A stretch of 41,083 nt of DNA from Anaerolineales bacterium UBA877 (GTDB lineage Bacteria; Chloroflexota; Anaerolineae; Anaerolineales; Villigracilaceae): NCBI GenBank assembly GCA_002294405.1, contig DBFP01000041.1, positions 1,029 to 42,111 on the forward strand, in the 5' to 3' direction. How positions within the stretch are numbered: the stretch's first letter is position 1; the number at the start of each line of letters is the position of its first letter. The notes beneath the pieces were generated by a model. That model did no database searches. It was not told the origin of the DNA and was given only the letters and a program-made list of their open reading frames with translations. Both the position numbers and the translations under genes were made by a program. This document shows, piece by piece, positions 32,754 to 41,083 of the stretch.

Positions 32754-33668
32754 ATGGAAAGTCAAGATATTAAAAATGCCATATCCGGAATTCTCGTGAT
32801 CGATAAGCCAGTTGGATTGACCTCCCACGATGTGGTCGACCATATCCGCCGCGGCACCGGTATACGGCGAGCGGGGCACACCGGCACTCTCGATCCGCGG
32901 GCTTCCGGTGTGCTGGTGATCCTGGTTGGTCCTGCGGTGCGCTTGAGTGAGTTTGTTTCCGCTTCAGATAAGCGTTACCAGGCCATCCTGCGTCTCGGCA
33001 ACTCCACGGATACATTTGATGCAGAAGGGAAATTCACCCGCCAGCCATCAACGGCTCCGCTGGATGTCACAGAACAACAGTTTAATGAAGTGCTGCAGCG
33101 TTATGTTGGGGAGATTGAGCAGACACCTCCGGCGTATTCTGCCGTGAAGATCCACGGGCGCAAAGCCTACGAGATGGCCCGGCAGGGAGAGGAAGTTGAA
33201 ATTGCCCCCAGGAAAATAAATGTCTACCATCTTGAAATACTGGAATGGGCGCCGCCGGAGGTGGTGATCGATGTGCACTGCTCCTCCGGGACCTATGTCC
33301 GGTCATTAGCCAATGATTTGGGGATCGCCCTGGGTTGCGGAGCATATTTGGTGGGACTGCGCAGGACCAAGTCGGGTCGTTTCAGTTTACGGGATGCCAC
33401 GCCCTTGAGAAAACTTGAAGAGGCATTTACCGCAGGAAATTGGTACCAATACTTGATCCCTGCGGCCGAAGCCCTTGCAGAATGGTCTGCCGTGGAACTC
33501 ACCCCTGATGAAGTGGAAGAGGTAAAACATGGGCATCGAGTAAAGGCAGCACCAGATACGAAACCTGGCATGGTAAGGGGCGTCAGCATGGCCGGTGAAT
33601 TGATCGCCATCCTGGAGCTTGATGAAGTTGCTCTGGAATGGCAGCCGAAGAAAGTGTTCTTCTCGTAA
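32754..33668 (+). CDS. truB: tRNA pseudouridine(55) synthase TruB
   Basis: 304 residues. GILVIDKPVGLTSHDVV and the catalytic motif AGHTGTLDPRASGVL with Asp47 identify it, along with CSSGTYVRSLANDLG. It converts U55 to pseudouridine in the T loop of tRNAs. CAGGAGG lies upstream of the ATG. Its stop is followed without a gap by the GTG of ribF. Confidence 0.97.
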   Translation: MESQDIKNAISGILVIDKPVGLTSHDVVDHIRRGTGIRRAGHTGTLDPRASGVLVILVGPAVRLSEFVSASDKRYQAILRLGNSTDTFDAEGKFTRQPSTAPLDVTEQQFNEVLQRYVGEIEQTPPAYSAVKIHGRKAYEMARQGEEVEIAPRKINVYHLEILEWAPPEVVIDVHCSSGTYVRSLANDLGIALGCGAYLVGLRRTKSGRFSLRDATPLRKLEEAFTAGNWYQYLIPAAEALAEWSAVELTPDEVEEVKHGHRVKAAPDTKPGMVRGVSMAGELIAILELDEVALEWQPKKVFFS

Positions 33669-34616
33669 GTGCGCGTGATTCACACCCATTCCATTGACGA
33701 GGTTCTTCTTCAAAATGCCTGGCTAACCATCGGCATCTTTGATGGAGTTCATCGCGGTCATCGTGAGATCCTGCAACCTCTCGTTTCCGGGGCGCATGAA
33801 GCAGGAGACCCTGCAGTTGTATTGACCTTCAGCCCTCACCCGGCGGTTGTTTTGGGCGGTAAAACAGATTATAAATACCTGACCACACCAGACGAGCGAC
33901 AGCAACTGCTGGATGCACTCGGGGTAGATGTTTTCATCACACAGTCCTTCAACCGGGAATTTGCCAATCAGACTGCCCGTGATTTTATGAACCAGATCTC
34001 ATCGAGCCTGGGTATGCACCACCTTTTGATTGGATATGATACCGCCCTTGGCCGGGGGAGGGAGGGAAACGCAGCCCGCTTGAGCGAGATCGGGGATGAG
34101 TTTGGATACACGGTCAGGGTTATCCCCCCGCTATCAGATGATTGGGGTATTATTTCATCCACCCGCATTCGCCAATCAATTCTTGAAGGCAATGTTTCAG
34201 CTGCTGCCGAAGATTTGGGACGATACTTTAATCTCACCGGCCCGGTCGTTCATGGAGATGGGCGTGGACACAGAATAAATGTCCCCACCGCGAACATCCA
34301 GGCTCCCGACGGAAAGATAATCCCTGCCAACGGTATCTATGCCTGTTGGGCATGGTTGAATCCGGACCAGGGGTCAGCGATGGAGAAAAAATACATGGCT
34401 GCCACCAATGTCGGCGTCCGACCCACCTTCACGCCTGACCTTCCAGCTCCAACCATTGAGGCATATTTGCTGGATTTCAACCGTGACCTTTACGGTCAGC
34501 AAATCAGGCTTGATTTCGTGGAATATCTTCGCCCCGAACAGAAATTTTCTTCGGTGGAGATGCTGGTCGAGCAGATCCAGGCGGACGTTAGTCGCACCCG
34601 GGAGGTTTTGGGATGA
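33669..34616 (+). CDS. ribF: Bifunctional riboflavin kinase/FAD synthetase
   Basis: 315 residues. The N-terminal nucleotidyltransferase has GIFDGVHRGH and SSTRIRQSI; the C-terminal kinase has HRINVPTANI, NGIYACW and NVGVRPTF. It makes FMN and FAD from riboflavin. The start is GTG (33669), directly after the truB stop; a second GTG two codons on is also possible. No good ribosome site exists, so it is likely translated by coupling. It ends the operon; I see no clear terminator before the fmdB-like promoter. Confidence 0.95.
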   Translation: MRVIHTHSIDEVLLQNAWLTIGIFDGVHRGHREILQPLVSGAHEAGDPAVVLTFSPHPAVVLGGKTDYKYLTTPDERQQLLDALGVDVFITQSFNREFANQTARDFMNQISSSLGMHHLLIGYDTALGRGREGNAARLSEIGDEFGYTVRVIPPLSDDWGIISSTRIRQSILEGNVSAAAEDLGRYFNLTGPVVHGDGRGHRINVPTANIQAPDGKIIPANGIYACWAWLNPDQGSAMEKKYMAATNVGVRPTFTPDLPAPTIEAYLLDFNRDLYGQQIRLDFVEYLRPEQKFSSVEMLVEQIQADVSRTREVLG

Positions 34617-34720
34617 TGGTTCCCGGTCATCCTAGAGATCAAAATTTCGTATTTGGCAGTTCGATATGTGGTCGAATAGGGTCCAATGTTAGAAAAATGT
34701 TGGTTTCTCCCACGGACCTC

Positions 34721-34749
34721 TTGCCTGCGCCTCGTGAGTAGGCTATAAT
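34721..34749 (+). promoter_or_regulatory. Sigma-70-type promoter of the FmdB-type gene
   Basis: TTGCCT (34721-34726), 17 bases and a consensus TATAAT (34744-34749). The start codon is 36 bases downstream. Confidence 0.8.
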
Positions 34750-34784
34750 GTTCCGCCAGCAATACAGGTAACAAGGAAGTAAGA

Positions 34785-35135
34785 ATGCCAGTTTATACGT
34801 ACCATTGCAGCAACTGCGGTGTGCAGTTCGAAAAACAACAATCATATTCAGACCAGTCGCTCCTGCGCTGTCCGGAGTGCGGGAAACGAGCTCTCAAGAA
34901 GATCTACCTGCCGGTAGGAATCGTCTTCAAGGGATCTGGTTTCTATGCCACAGACCATCATTCACCGTCCGGTCAGGCACCCAAGAAGTCGGATGAGAAG
35001 GCAGAAGAAACAGCCAAAGAGAAAAAGGACACCAAGGAACCCACCGAAGGCAAGGAACCTGTTGCCAAGGTCGAAAACAATAATGAGAAACCTTCAGAAA
35101 AAAGTGCGGAGAAGGTATCTGAAACGAAGAAATGA
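34785..35135 (+). CDS. FmdB-type zinc ribbon protein
   Basis: 116 residues. The first 55 match the FmdB/regulatory zinc-ribbon family: MPVYTYHCSNCG, later LRCPECGK, then GIVFKGSGFYATD. The tail (about 65-116) is Lys/Glu-rich and unstructured. Members are small, widespread and poorly understood; one was first noted near formamidase genes. It has its own promoter and terminator. Confidence 0.9.
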   Translation: MPVYTYHCSNCGVQFEKQQSYSDQSLLRCPECGKRALKKIYLPVGIVFKGSGFYATDHHSPSGQAPKKSDEKAEETAKEKKDTKEPTEGKEPVAKVENNNEKPSEKSAEKVSETKK

Positions 35136-35151
35136 ATTTTAGCAAGAGAAT

Positions 35152-35181
35152 CAGCGCCTGACCAATGGCGCTGTTTTTATT
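35152..35181 (+). terminator. Rho-independent terminator after the FmdB-type gene
   Basis: CAGCGCC (35152-35158) and GGCGCTG (35167-35173) around an 8-base loop, then TTTTTATTG. From here to 35481 there are about 300 bases with no gene; a TTGACG at 35236 and another at 35433 lack well-spaced -10 elements. Confidence 0.85.
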
Positions 35182-35481
35182 GTAGGGGATCGTGAACCGA
35201 AAATGAATAACACCATCCAATTGGCTAAAAATCGTTTGACGAGAATTGGATCGGGTAAAAAAGGTGTTCGCTTTATTCTGATATCTGGATAAGTGGAAGG
35301 GTACAACCTATAGGAGTTAAGATATCTACTATTGATTATTCGGGATGCATTAATTTTGTTAGTGGATGGACAGCACAAAAGGTATTTTAGGTGCTGGCAA
35401 TCGGGAAGCAGATAAATTCTCGACAACATGTTTTGACGAACGGGAAAAATATTCCGAGGGATAAATTTCTTGGAGGAATAG

Positions 35482-37539
35482 ATGACATCCATAAAAAGAA
35501 TGGTTTTTGGGAAGATGATTGGAATTTTATGCGGGGCTGTACTAATGATCCTCATCCTTGTTGGAGCCAATCCAGTCCAGGCGCGCCCCCCCGTCAGCGA
35601 GGCAGGGAATATGGCTCACAAGGTGCTCCCACAACAGGAAAATATCATCGAGATCCCCGGGCAACCCCTTCGGATCCAGGTTGGGCTGGATGGGAGCCTG
35701 CAGGTTTATCATGAAAAGTATGTCAGTGGAGCCACGTATGGTTCAGCCGGCAGTGGTTTCTTTATTGCTTCAGGACCAAACATCTATGGCCCGAACCACA
35801 TTTCTTTCGTATATTCAAGCAAAGACGGGTTATCTGGGAACGGTTCATCTGGTAACCCATTTCGGGTCGTCTCACGAGGACAGATCCAAAGTGACGCAAT
35901 GCTGCTGGAAGTCATCCAGACTGTAACCTATATCAACGGGAACAACTTTTTTCAACTTAAATGGGAAATTTCAAACGGGGGAAGCGGCAAGACCTGTATC
36001 AAAGCTTACCACGCGGCGGATTTATATTTTGCCAATGATGACTTCGGGATTGGCTATTATGATCCCCGGAGTGGAGCGGTGGGCGGCTTCAACCAGGCAC
36101 GGGATTGGTACATGGTTTTCATCCCCAACCCCAAGCCCGCACATTATGAAGAAGCGTTTTATTCGACCATCTGGGATCGCGTGGGAACTGCAGCGGACCT
36201 CCAGGACTCAATTGACACGAATTACATCGATAATGGTGCAGCGCTTCAGTGGGATACCTGCCTGCAGGGCGGCCAGTCATTGACGGTCGGCGACCAGTGG
36301 AGCTTTGGGGTATCTGAAGCCGAGGTGATTCACCCAGGAGGAGCGGTGGCACCATTCCGTCAACCAGGTCCGCTAACACCTGCGATCACGACCTACATTC
36401 CCACCCCTCTCGATATATCCCTGGATCCAAAGGTGATCGGTTCAAATCTGCTCCTGGCAGCCATTGCGATGATCGTTTTCACAATTGCGTCTGAAATTCT
36501 CAACCGCACGCTGGTAAATAATGAGACATTCCTGCAACAAATCTTAAAACCATTTAAGAGGGTTGGCGAGCTGACAGAACGCCTCAACATCACCAAGCGC
36601 CTGGGGCACCCAATATGGTTCGAGATACTAAAACTCATCCTGGTGACATTGATATATGGATTCATTTTCTCCCTCCTCGAGCCCGGTTGGAAACCCTTCA
36701 GCCTGACGGGAGTTTTTCTATTCATCACCATGGTCATTGCTTATGGTTTCATTGGGTTGGCAGATGATATTATCCAATGGGCTGCTGCGCGGCGTTGGAA
36801 GCTGCCTTCCAGCCTGACTATCCGCCCAGGCAACCTGATCCTCGTGGTAGCCTCCACCGCTTTTTCACGGGTCTTTGGGATACTCCCCGGTATCATGTTC
36901 GGCACTCCAGAGGCATTCGATATAAATGAGACAGCCCTGAAAGATCGGAAAACAGAGAATGCCCTACTGAGAGTGGCTGCCGGAGTTTTGTTCCTGATCT
37001 TATTCAGTGCCTGGCTGCCCACCACCCTGACCGGGTTGTTATTACGGGTTAACTTACCGAATTTCATATCAGTAGTGATCGGGGGGATGGAAAGTTTCCT
37101 TTTATTGGTATTTGCCATCACAGTGCAAAATATCTTCCTGCAAATGCTGGCCCTGCCAAACACGTTCGGGCAAGCGCTTGCCCGCTGGAACAAGCCAACT
37201 TGGGCGGCCTGTTTATTCGCGGCTGCAATGCTTTTCCTGCACACTCTGCTCAACCCACGGGGAAGCCTGGCAGAGGCAATGACTTCAGCCAATACCCTTT
37301 TCTTCCTGATCACGATCTTTCTGTTCCTTGTATTTACCATCCTGGTGTGGTTATTCTTCAAGGTCGCCAATTCATTGAACAAGGAACCTGGTGTATCCCA
37401 ACCAGGATTTTCCTCTCCCTCGACGGCTGAGAAAAAATCAAACCTTTGGGTCTGGGTCCTGCTGGGAGCGATCGTGGTGTTATGCTTGTGTCTGATCGTG
37501 ACCGCCGTCATCGTTTATATTGTCCTGCAGCGTAAATAG
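35482..37539 (+). CDS. Large exported/membrane protein of unknown function
   Basis: 685 residues. A signal helix (about 10-32, ending NPVQARP) is followed by a beta-rich extracytoplasmic domain (about 35-290) with many Gly, Ser and aromatic residues. A membrane region follows with roughly ten helices (about 315-685), a Pro/Ser break near 640 and a last helix at 650-680. Phrases such as AFSRVFGILPGIMFGTPEAF sit in the membrane part. I do not recognise the family. GGAGGA is close before the ATG. No partner gene lies alongside: the next gene converges. Confidence 0.8.
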   Translation: MTSIKRMVFGKMIGILCGAVLMILILVGANPVQARPPVSEAGNMAHKVLPQQENIIEIPGQPLRIQVGLDGSLQVYHEKYVSGATYGSAGSGFFIASGPNIYGPNHISFVYSSKDGLSGNGSSGNPFRVVSRGQIQSDAMLLEVIQTVTYINGNNFFQLKWEISNGGSGKTCIKAYHAADLYFANDDFGIGYYDPRSGAVGGFNQARDWYMVFIPNPKPAHYEEAFYSTIWDRVGTAADLQDSIDTNYIDNGAALQWDTCLQGGQSLTVGDQWSFGVSEAEVIHPGGAVAPFRQPGPLTPAITTYIPTPLDISLDPKVIGSNLLLAAIAMIVFTIASEILNRTLVNNETFLQQILKPFKRVGELTERLNITKRLGHPIWFEILKLILVTLIYGFIFSLLEPGWKPFSLTGVFLFITMVIAYGFIGLADDIIQWAAARRWKLPSSLTIRPGNLILVVASTAFSRVFGILPGIMFGTPEAFDINETALKDRKTENALLRVAAGVLFLILFSAWLPTTLTGLLLRVNLPNFISVVIGGMESFLLLVFAITVQNIFLQMLALPNTFGQALARWNKPTWAACLFAAAMLFLHTLLNPRGSLAEAMTSANTLFFLITIFLFLVFTILVWLFFKVANSLNKEPGVSQPGFSSPSTAEKKSNLWVWVLLGAIVVLCLCLIVTAVIVYIVLQRK

Positions 37540-37604
37540 AGGGAATTATTGAAATTTCGGGGAGAGGAGGTAAATTGGCAAATTTAATCTGGGATAACCA
37601 ATCC

Positions 37605-37671
37605 AACCATGGAACCACTTGTCATTCAGAGACTGGGGGCAACAAAAGATCCCCCAAAGGACTCCATGGTT
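37605..37671. repeat. Nested inverted repeats between convergent genes
   Basis: AACCATGGA (37605-37613) pairs with TCCATGGTT (37663-37671). Inside it GGGGG (37635-37639) pairs with CCCCC (37651-37655). It lies between two convergent genes and could form a long stem-loop on either strand, perhaps a bidirectional transcription end; there is no T-run. Confidence 0.4.
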
Positions 37672-37697
37672 CTCTGTAACCTAACCATAAATAATCA

Positions 37698-39038
37698 TTA
37701 AACCATCAAAGCCAGAAATCTTTCTATATCATAAGTTGCCGACTGCGCGGCAGGTGCCACGCGCCGGGAAACGCCAAAATATTGATCGAAACCGTGAACG
37801 GTGTTGGGAATCTCTATGTAAACCGAGGTTGCGCCAGCCTCGCGCAGGGCTTGGTGCAAGTGACGCCCATGGGATGCATTGACTATGAAATCATTTTCAG
37901 CAAATATCTGCAAAGTGGGTGGACAATCAGAACGCACATGAACAATCGGTGAAGCCATGTGATAAATATCCGGTTTTTCTTTTAACGTGCCTCCAAGAAG
38001 ATAAACCAGCAACAATGGTCCTCCAGGCATATTGGCATGACGGTAGGCAGGAAAGACACGCATACGGGTCAGGAACTTGTCCAACCAGGTCCTGTCAAAA
38101 AAATGCGGGCGAATATCGTCTGTGATTTGTGAACTGTATTCAGGCTGTTTGCGATTTGATTGTCCATATTCGCGAAAAAAGGCACTCATGTCGGTCATCC
38201 CAAACATCGAGACCACAGCCCGGACTGAAATTTTATCCTGTGGGGAAACAAATTGAAATGCCGGATGATCAGCAGCGTAACCTGCAAGCAATGCCAAATG
38301 AGCCCCTCCCGAAACCCCCATCAGTACAATGCGATCTGGATTGATTTGATATTCCGAGGCATGATTCTTCATCCAGACTACAGACTGTTTGACATCACCC
38401 AACATGCGATTTAAATCCGCCCCGGGTGCCAGGGAGTAAGCGACATCCATGATCACATGACCCTGACCCGCCAATCGACGAAACAACGGTTGGGTCAGGA
38501 AATCTTTGTCCAGAGCCTGCCAGGCTCCCCCGTGAAAATATATGAGCGCCATACCTGTATGGGGAATTCCCATTGGGGGCTGCCAAATGTCGCACAAAAG
38601 AGGTTCTTCGGTTTTTCCAGATAATCCAAGGTCGATATTTCGCTGCCCCGGCACAGCGGGAGGGGCAGGTTGAATTAATCGATAGCGTTTTGAGGCCAAA
38701 CGAGCCTTCAAATCCGGGGGAATTCGATCCACCCATCCCGCCCCAAAGGTCTGTTCAAAGGGATCATGCTGGCGGGTGACCAGGATCGTAAAGCGGATTC
38801 CCAATAAGGCGCCGAAGAATCCTGCCAGAACTGCTGGGTAATCCTTGACCAACCATCCAAGGGATGCCCCCAAAACTCCCAGCAGGGCAAGAAATGGAGC
38901 CCAGGCGCCGGCCCACAAGATCGGCAACCAAAGAATCCCACCGATCACCCCGGAAGGGCATTTGACCAATGTCCAAAGACAACAAACCAATGATAAAAAA
39001 CTGAGGATTCTCGACAACTGCGTCAAAAAAATCAACAT
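37698..39038 (-). CDS. Alpha/beta hydrolase (esterase/lipase, HSL-like) with N-terminal membrane helices
   Basis: 446 residues. Three or four helices fill the first 110 residues, then an alpha/beta-hydrolase domain follows. Oxyanion motif YFHGGAW, nucleophile elbow GVSGG, an acid in AENDFIVN and the catalytic His in NTVHGFD are all present. It likely cleaves an ester at the membrane; substrate unknown. The ATG abuts the stop of the upstream gene at 39039 with GGGGGGAAG in front, so the two are coupled. Confidence 0.85.
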   Translation of the reverse strand: MLIFLTQLSRILSFLSLVCCLWTLVKCPSGVIGGILWLPILWAGAWAPFLALLGVLGASLGWLVKDYPAVLAGFFGALLGIRFTILVTRQHDPFEQTFGAGWVDRIPPDLKARLASKRYRLIQPAPPAVPGQRNIDLGLSGKTEEPLLCDIWQPPMGIPHTGMALIYFHGGAWQALDKDFLTQPLFRRLAGQGHVIMDVAYSLAPGADLNRMLGDVKQSVVWMKNHASEYQINPDRIVLMGVSGGAHLALLAGYAADHPAFQFVSPQDKISVRAVVSMFGMTDMSAFFREYGQSNRKQPEYSSQITDDIRPHFFDRTWLDKFLTRMRVFPAYRHANMPGGPLLLVYLLGGTLKEKPDIYHMASPIVHVRSDCPPTLQIFAENDFIVNASHGRHLHQALREAGATSVYIEIPNTVHGFDQYFGVSRRVAPAAQSATYDIERFLALMV

Positions 39039-39416
39039 TTACTTCCCCCCTTGTGAATAATCTGCCGCCCGGGAGAGTGAATCTCCACCTGATTTTTCAG
39101 CATGTGAGTGAGTCTCATAGATAATGAATTTGCGCTCCAACTTGACGATGTAACCCGCAACCAGGCGTTTGAACTCCCCTGTTGTTAAGTGATTCTTTTC
39201 GCCGATTTTTATTTTCGCAACGGATAGACCTAGGATAACCGTGATCCCATTGTAACCACGCATGATCCCATAATTGTTGGTCAGGGACTCGCAAATCAAC
39301 TCCACTTCATTGAGTGGATACCTGTCCTTCCCCATCATCTTTCGAAGCCTGTGGACACAAAGGCGGTCAAGCACCAGCGCCAAGTTGTTATCGAATACCC
39401 TTTCGAAATCTTCCAA
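39039..39416 (-). pseudogene. Small conserved-looking protein, probably frameshifted at its 5' end
   Basis: The open frame from a TTG at 39416 gives 125 residues, with FERVFDNNLALVLDRLCVHRL and PLNEVELICESLTNN. The same frame stays open upstream to about 39470 and reads NALARLATDKTLYFT, which looks coding but has no start. In another frame an ATG at 39505 gives MAVIHEQIARNKNMVMP and then stops at 39452. Joining the two needs a single-base shift near 39460 and yields one sensible protein of about 155 residues. So it is either a recent frameshift, a sequence error, or a gene with an odd start. Family and function are not recognised. It is coupled to the hydrolase. Confidence 0.6.
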
Positions 39417-39522
39417 TGTAAAGTAGAGAGTTTTATCGGTCGCCAGGCGCGCTAGGGCATTACCATATTCTTATTCCTGGCAATTTGCTCGTGGATGACA
39501 GCCATGCCATGATCCAATTATT

Positions 39523-40803
39523 TTATAACAGTTTCATTTTACGCGGCTCATGAACCGTAAAATGCAGCAAAGCCCAACTCAGGGTCCCGATGATTGCTGA
39601 AAGGATAAACAATAATTGGTAACTTACAGCACCGGCCAACCAGCCGCCAATCAAGGGGGCTACAGAGCCTGCAATCCCCGGGAGGGTGTTAGCCAGACCG
39701 ATATAGGTGGGGCGGTTTTCCGGATCGGTAAATTCATATACAATGGAAACGCCCGAGATAAAGCTGCCCCCGTTGACCGCTCCTCGAAAGAAGAAGATCG
39801 GGTAAAACCAAATGGGGTTGGGGGCGATAATCACCAAAACGAGGGAGATGACGCTCAATGCCAGGCAGAGTTCCAGATTTAATTTATGACCCTTGCGGTC
39901 TGCCAGGAATCCAAAAAAAAGGTTAGCCAGCGCCAATCCGACCTGCATGGAGATCACAAATCCACTCGCCTGGGCATCCGACAAATTCCAAAACTTTACC
40001 GTATAAACCACCAGAAAACCGGTTGCCATGCCACTCAATGTAAAAACGATCTGTGACAACAGATACATGCTGAAGTTGCGATCTTTACGCAGGATTCCGG
40101 GCAAGGAGCGCAGGTATTCCGTCTGGGAGACAGGCGGCTTGCTGCTGTGAACAACCGGTTCGCGAGCAAGAGAGAGGAAGATCCAGGAGATGAAAATTAG
40201 GACGGCTGCTATGGCGAAAGAATAAATAAAACCGAATGGGAAAGTATATTTTTCAAGCATAAAGGGTACTGCCAGCGCACCCAAGATACCTGTTCCGTTA
40301 CCGAGAAAATTGGTAATTCCAAAGAATCGCCCACGTTTTTCCACGGGAATGATCTTGGCGATCATATCCTGCCAGCCTACAATGATGAATCCCGCCCCAA
40401 AGGTGTGCCAGGCATATAACATAAGGAAGACAACCAGAGCAACCAAAGGACGGCTGGCAGCCAGGAAATATGCAGTTGGAGCAAGCAGGATAATTGGCAG
40501 ACGTTCGAGAAAAAAGCCGAGGTTCACCGGGAAGAACTTTTTCAGGGGTGCCCTCCCGATGGCATTCGCGGTAAAGAGCTGCGGTATGAGGTATCCAGCG
40601 GTGGTGATAAAGGGGATCAAACCAATTATTATCGGGTTGTTGGTGAAATGGCTGACGTACAACGGAAGGATGATAGTTGAGGCGATAAAGCTAATACCAA
40701 ACCAAAAGAACACCCCATCCAGGGAATTGACCCAGAAATTCCAGCGATAATTACGCTCGATTTGCGGTTGAACATCGGGATTGGCAGTGATGGATTCGTT
40801 CAC
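39523..40803 (-). CDS. Major facilitator superfamily transporter
   Basis: 426 residues, about twelve helices. It has the MFS A-like loop GFLADRKGHKLNLE between helices 8 and 9 and a matching GRFFGITNFLG in the first half. Family members move small solutes by proton symport or antiport; the substrate cannot be inferred. The start is a GTG (40803) with AAGGGA eleven bases upstream, so it is not certain. Confidence 0.85.
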   Translation of the reverse strand: MNESITANPDVQPQIERNYRWNFWVNSLDGVFFWFGISFIASTIILPLYVSHFTNNPIIIGLIPFITTAGYLIPQLFTANAIGRAPLKKFFPVNLGFFLERLPIILLAPTAYFLAASRPLVALVVFLMLYAWHTFGAGFIIVGWQDMIAKIIPVEKRGRFFGITNFLGNGTGILGALAVPFMLEKYTFPFGFIYSFAIAAVLIFISWIFLSLAREPVVHSSKPPVSQTEYLRSLPGILRKDRNFSMYLLSQIVFTLSGMATGFLVVYTVKFWNLSDAQASGFVISMQVGLALANLFFGFLADRKGHKLNLELCLALSVISLVLVIIAPNPIWFYPIFFFRGAVNGGSFISGVSIVYEFTDPENRPTYIGLANTLPGIAGSVAPLIGGWLAGAVSYQLLFILSAIIGTLSWALLHFTVHEPRKMKLL

Positions 40804-40989
40804 AGGTACGGGTCCCTTTTTTCCTAAGGAGGGAAATATACTATTAAACTTTCACTCAAGAGTAAAAGGAAAAGTCTCGTAATATTGGATCCGCCCATTT
40901 CACGCAGTGTTTGAAGAACTCACGCCACTTGGGCATCGTGGAACATTAACGGGTTAACCGTCCATGCACCGTCAGGGGAAAAATTCCCC

Positions 40990-41038
40990 AATTATCGGGA
41001 TTCAAATCAGCACTTCATAAGAATAATTCCCGATAATT
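40990..41038. repeat. Widely spaced inverted repeat near the window end
   Basis: AATTATCGGGA (40990-41000) and TCCCGATAATT (41028-41038), perfect 11-base arms 27 bases apart. It sits in the 280-base stretch upstream of the MFS gene, which otherwise holds nothing I can call. It may be a pair of operator half sites or a hairpin. Confidence 0.45.
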
Positions 41039-41083
41039 AATTCATAACGGCTGATTATACACAAGTATTACATATAAATATAA

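Noticed and set aside
35236..35466. TTGACG elements at 35236 and 35433 as promoters of the large membrane protein
   Set aside because: Neither has a -10 hexamer at 16-18 bases; the nearest candidates are at 14 and 21 bases.
36741..37511. Long open frame on the minus strand (256 codons)
   Set aside because: Antisense to the large membrane protein gene; basic, low-complexity product and no start signal.
1..41083. CRISPR arrays, tRNA or rRNA genes, insertion sequences, prophage genes
   Set aside because: I saw no regularly spaced repeats, no cloverleaf or rRNA-like stretches, and no transposase, integrase or phage protein sequence on either strand.

Overview
The window looks like a chromosomal segment of a Chloroflexota bacterium, probably Anaerolineae-like. 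This is inferred from the mix of cytochrome-maturation types, the multiheme and Rieske/cytochrome b gene set, and the style of the translation operon; no 16S or other phylogenetic marker was tested. About 39 protein genes are supported. No rRNA, tRNA, CRISPR array or insertion sequence was seen.

Region 1 (1-6312, minus): a NarX/NarL-type sensor kinase and response regulator, followed by a cytochrome c maturation run in the order ccmE, ccmF, ccmH, ccmG and the start of a ccmI-like gene. CcmE is the cysteine (CxxxY) variant. ccmA, ccmB and ccmC are not in the window.

Region 2 (6313-6699): a divergent control region. A GTGAC-N4-GTCAC palindrome lies midway (54-55 bp to each centre) between two TTGGG-N8-CCAA-type boxes. 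The same two site types recur upstream of the hexaheme lipoprotein gene at 14391.

Region 3 (6700-15446, plus): an electron-transfer island. It encodes a nonaheme cytochrome, a cytochrome b561-type protein with a c-heme tail, a NapC-like multiheme protein with CX3CH and CX4CH heme sites, a Rieske protein, a b6-type cytochrome b, a subunit IV fused to seven c-heme domains, and a hexaheme lipoprotein with a collagen-like stretch.

Region 4 (15628-22366, minus): a quinone-linked module of octaheme cytochrome, four-cluster ferredoxin and NrfD-type membrane protein, headed by two small membrane proteins. Next to it is a second kinase/regulator pair paralogous to the first, with a secreted zinc-ribbon protein. 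Regions 3 and 4 together carry 40 predicted c-heme sites (38 CXXCH plus two variants). No terminal reductase or dehydrogenase catalytic subunit is present, so the electron donor or acceptor is unknown.

Region 5 (22393-41083): ordinary housekeeping genes. These are panE-panB, a YtxH-like protein, a glycosyltransferase, a methyltransferase, and the operon nusA-ylxR-infB-rbfA-nrnA-truB-ribF without rimP. They are followed by an FmdB-type zinc ribbon, a large unrecognised membrane protein, an alpha/beta hydrolase, a possibly frameshifted small gene and an MFS transporter.

How it fits together (inference): the Ccm proteins build the c-type hemes; the two paralogous membrane kinases sense a shared kind of signal and control the island through the TTGGG boxes; the b561/NapC/NrfD modules exchange electrons with menaquinone; and the Rieske/b6/subunit IV complex passes quinol electrons into its own chain of c-hemes, perhaps to the surface lipoprotein.
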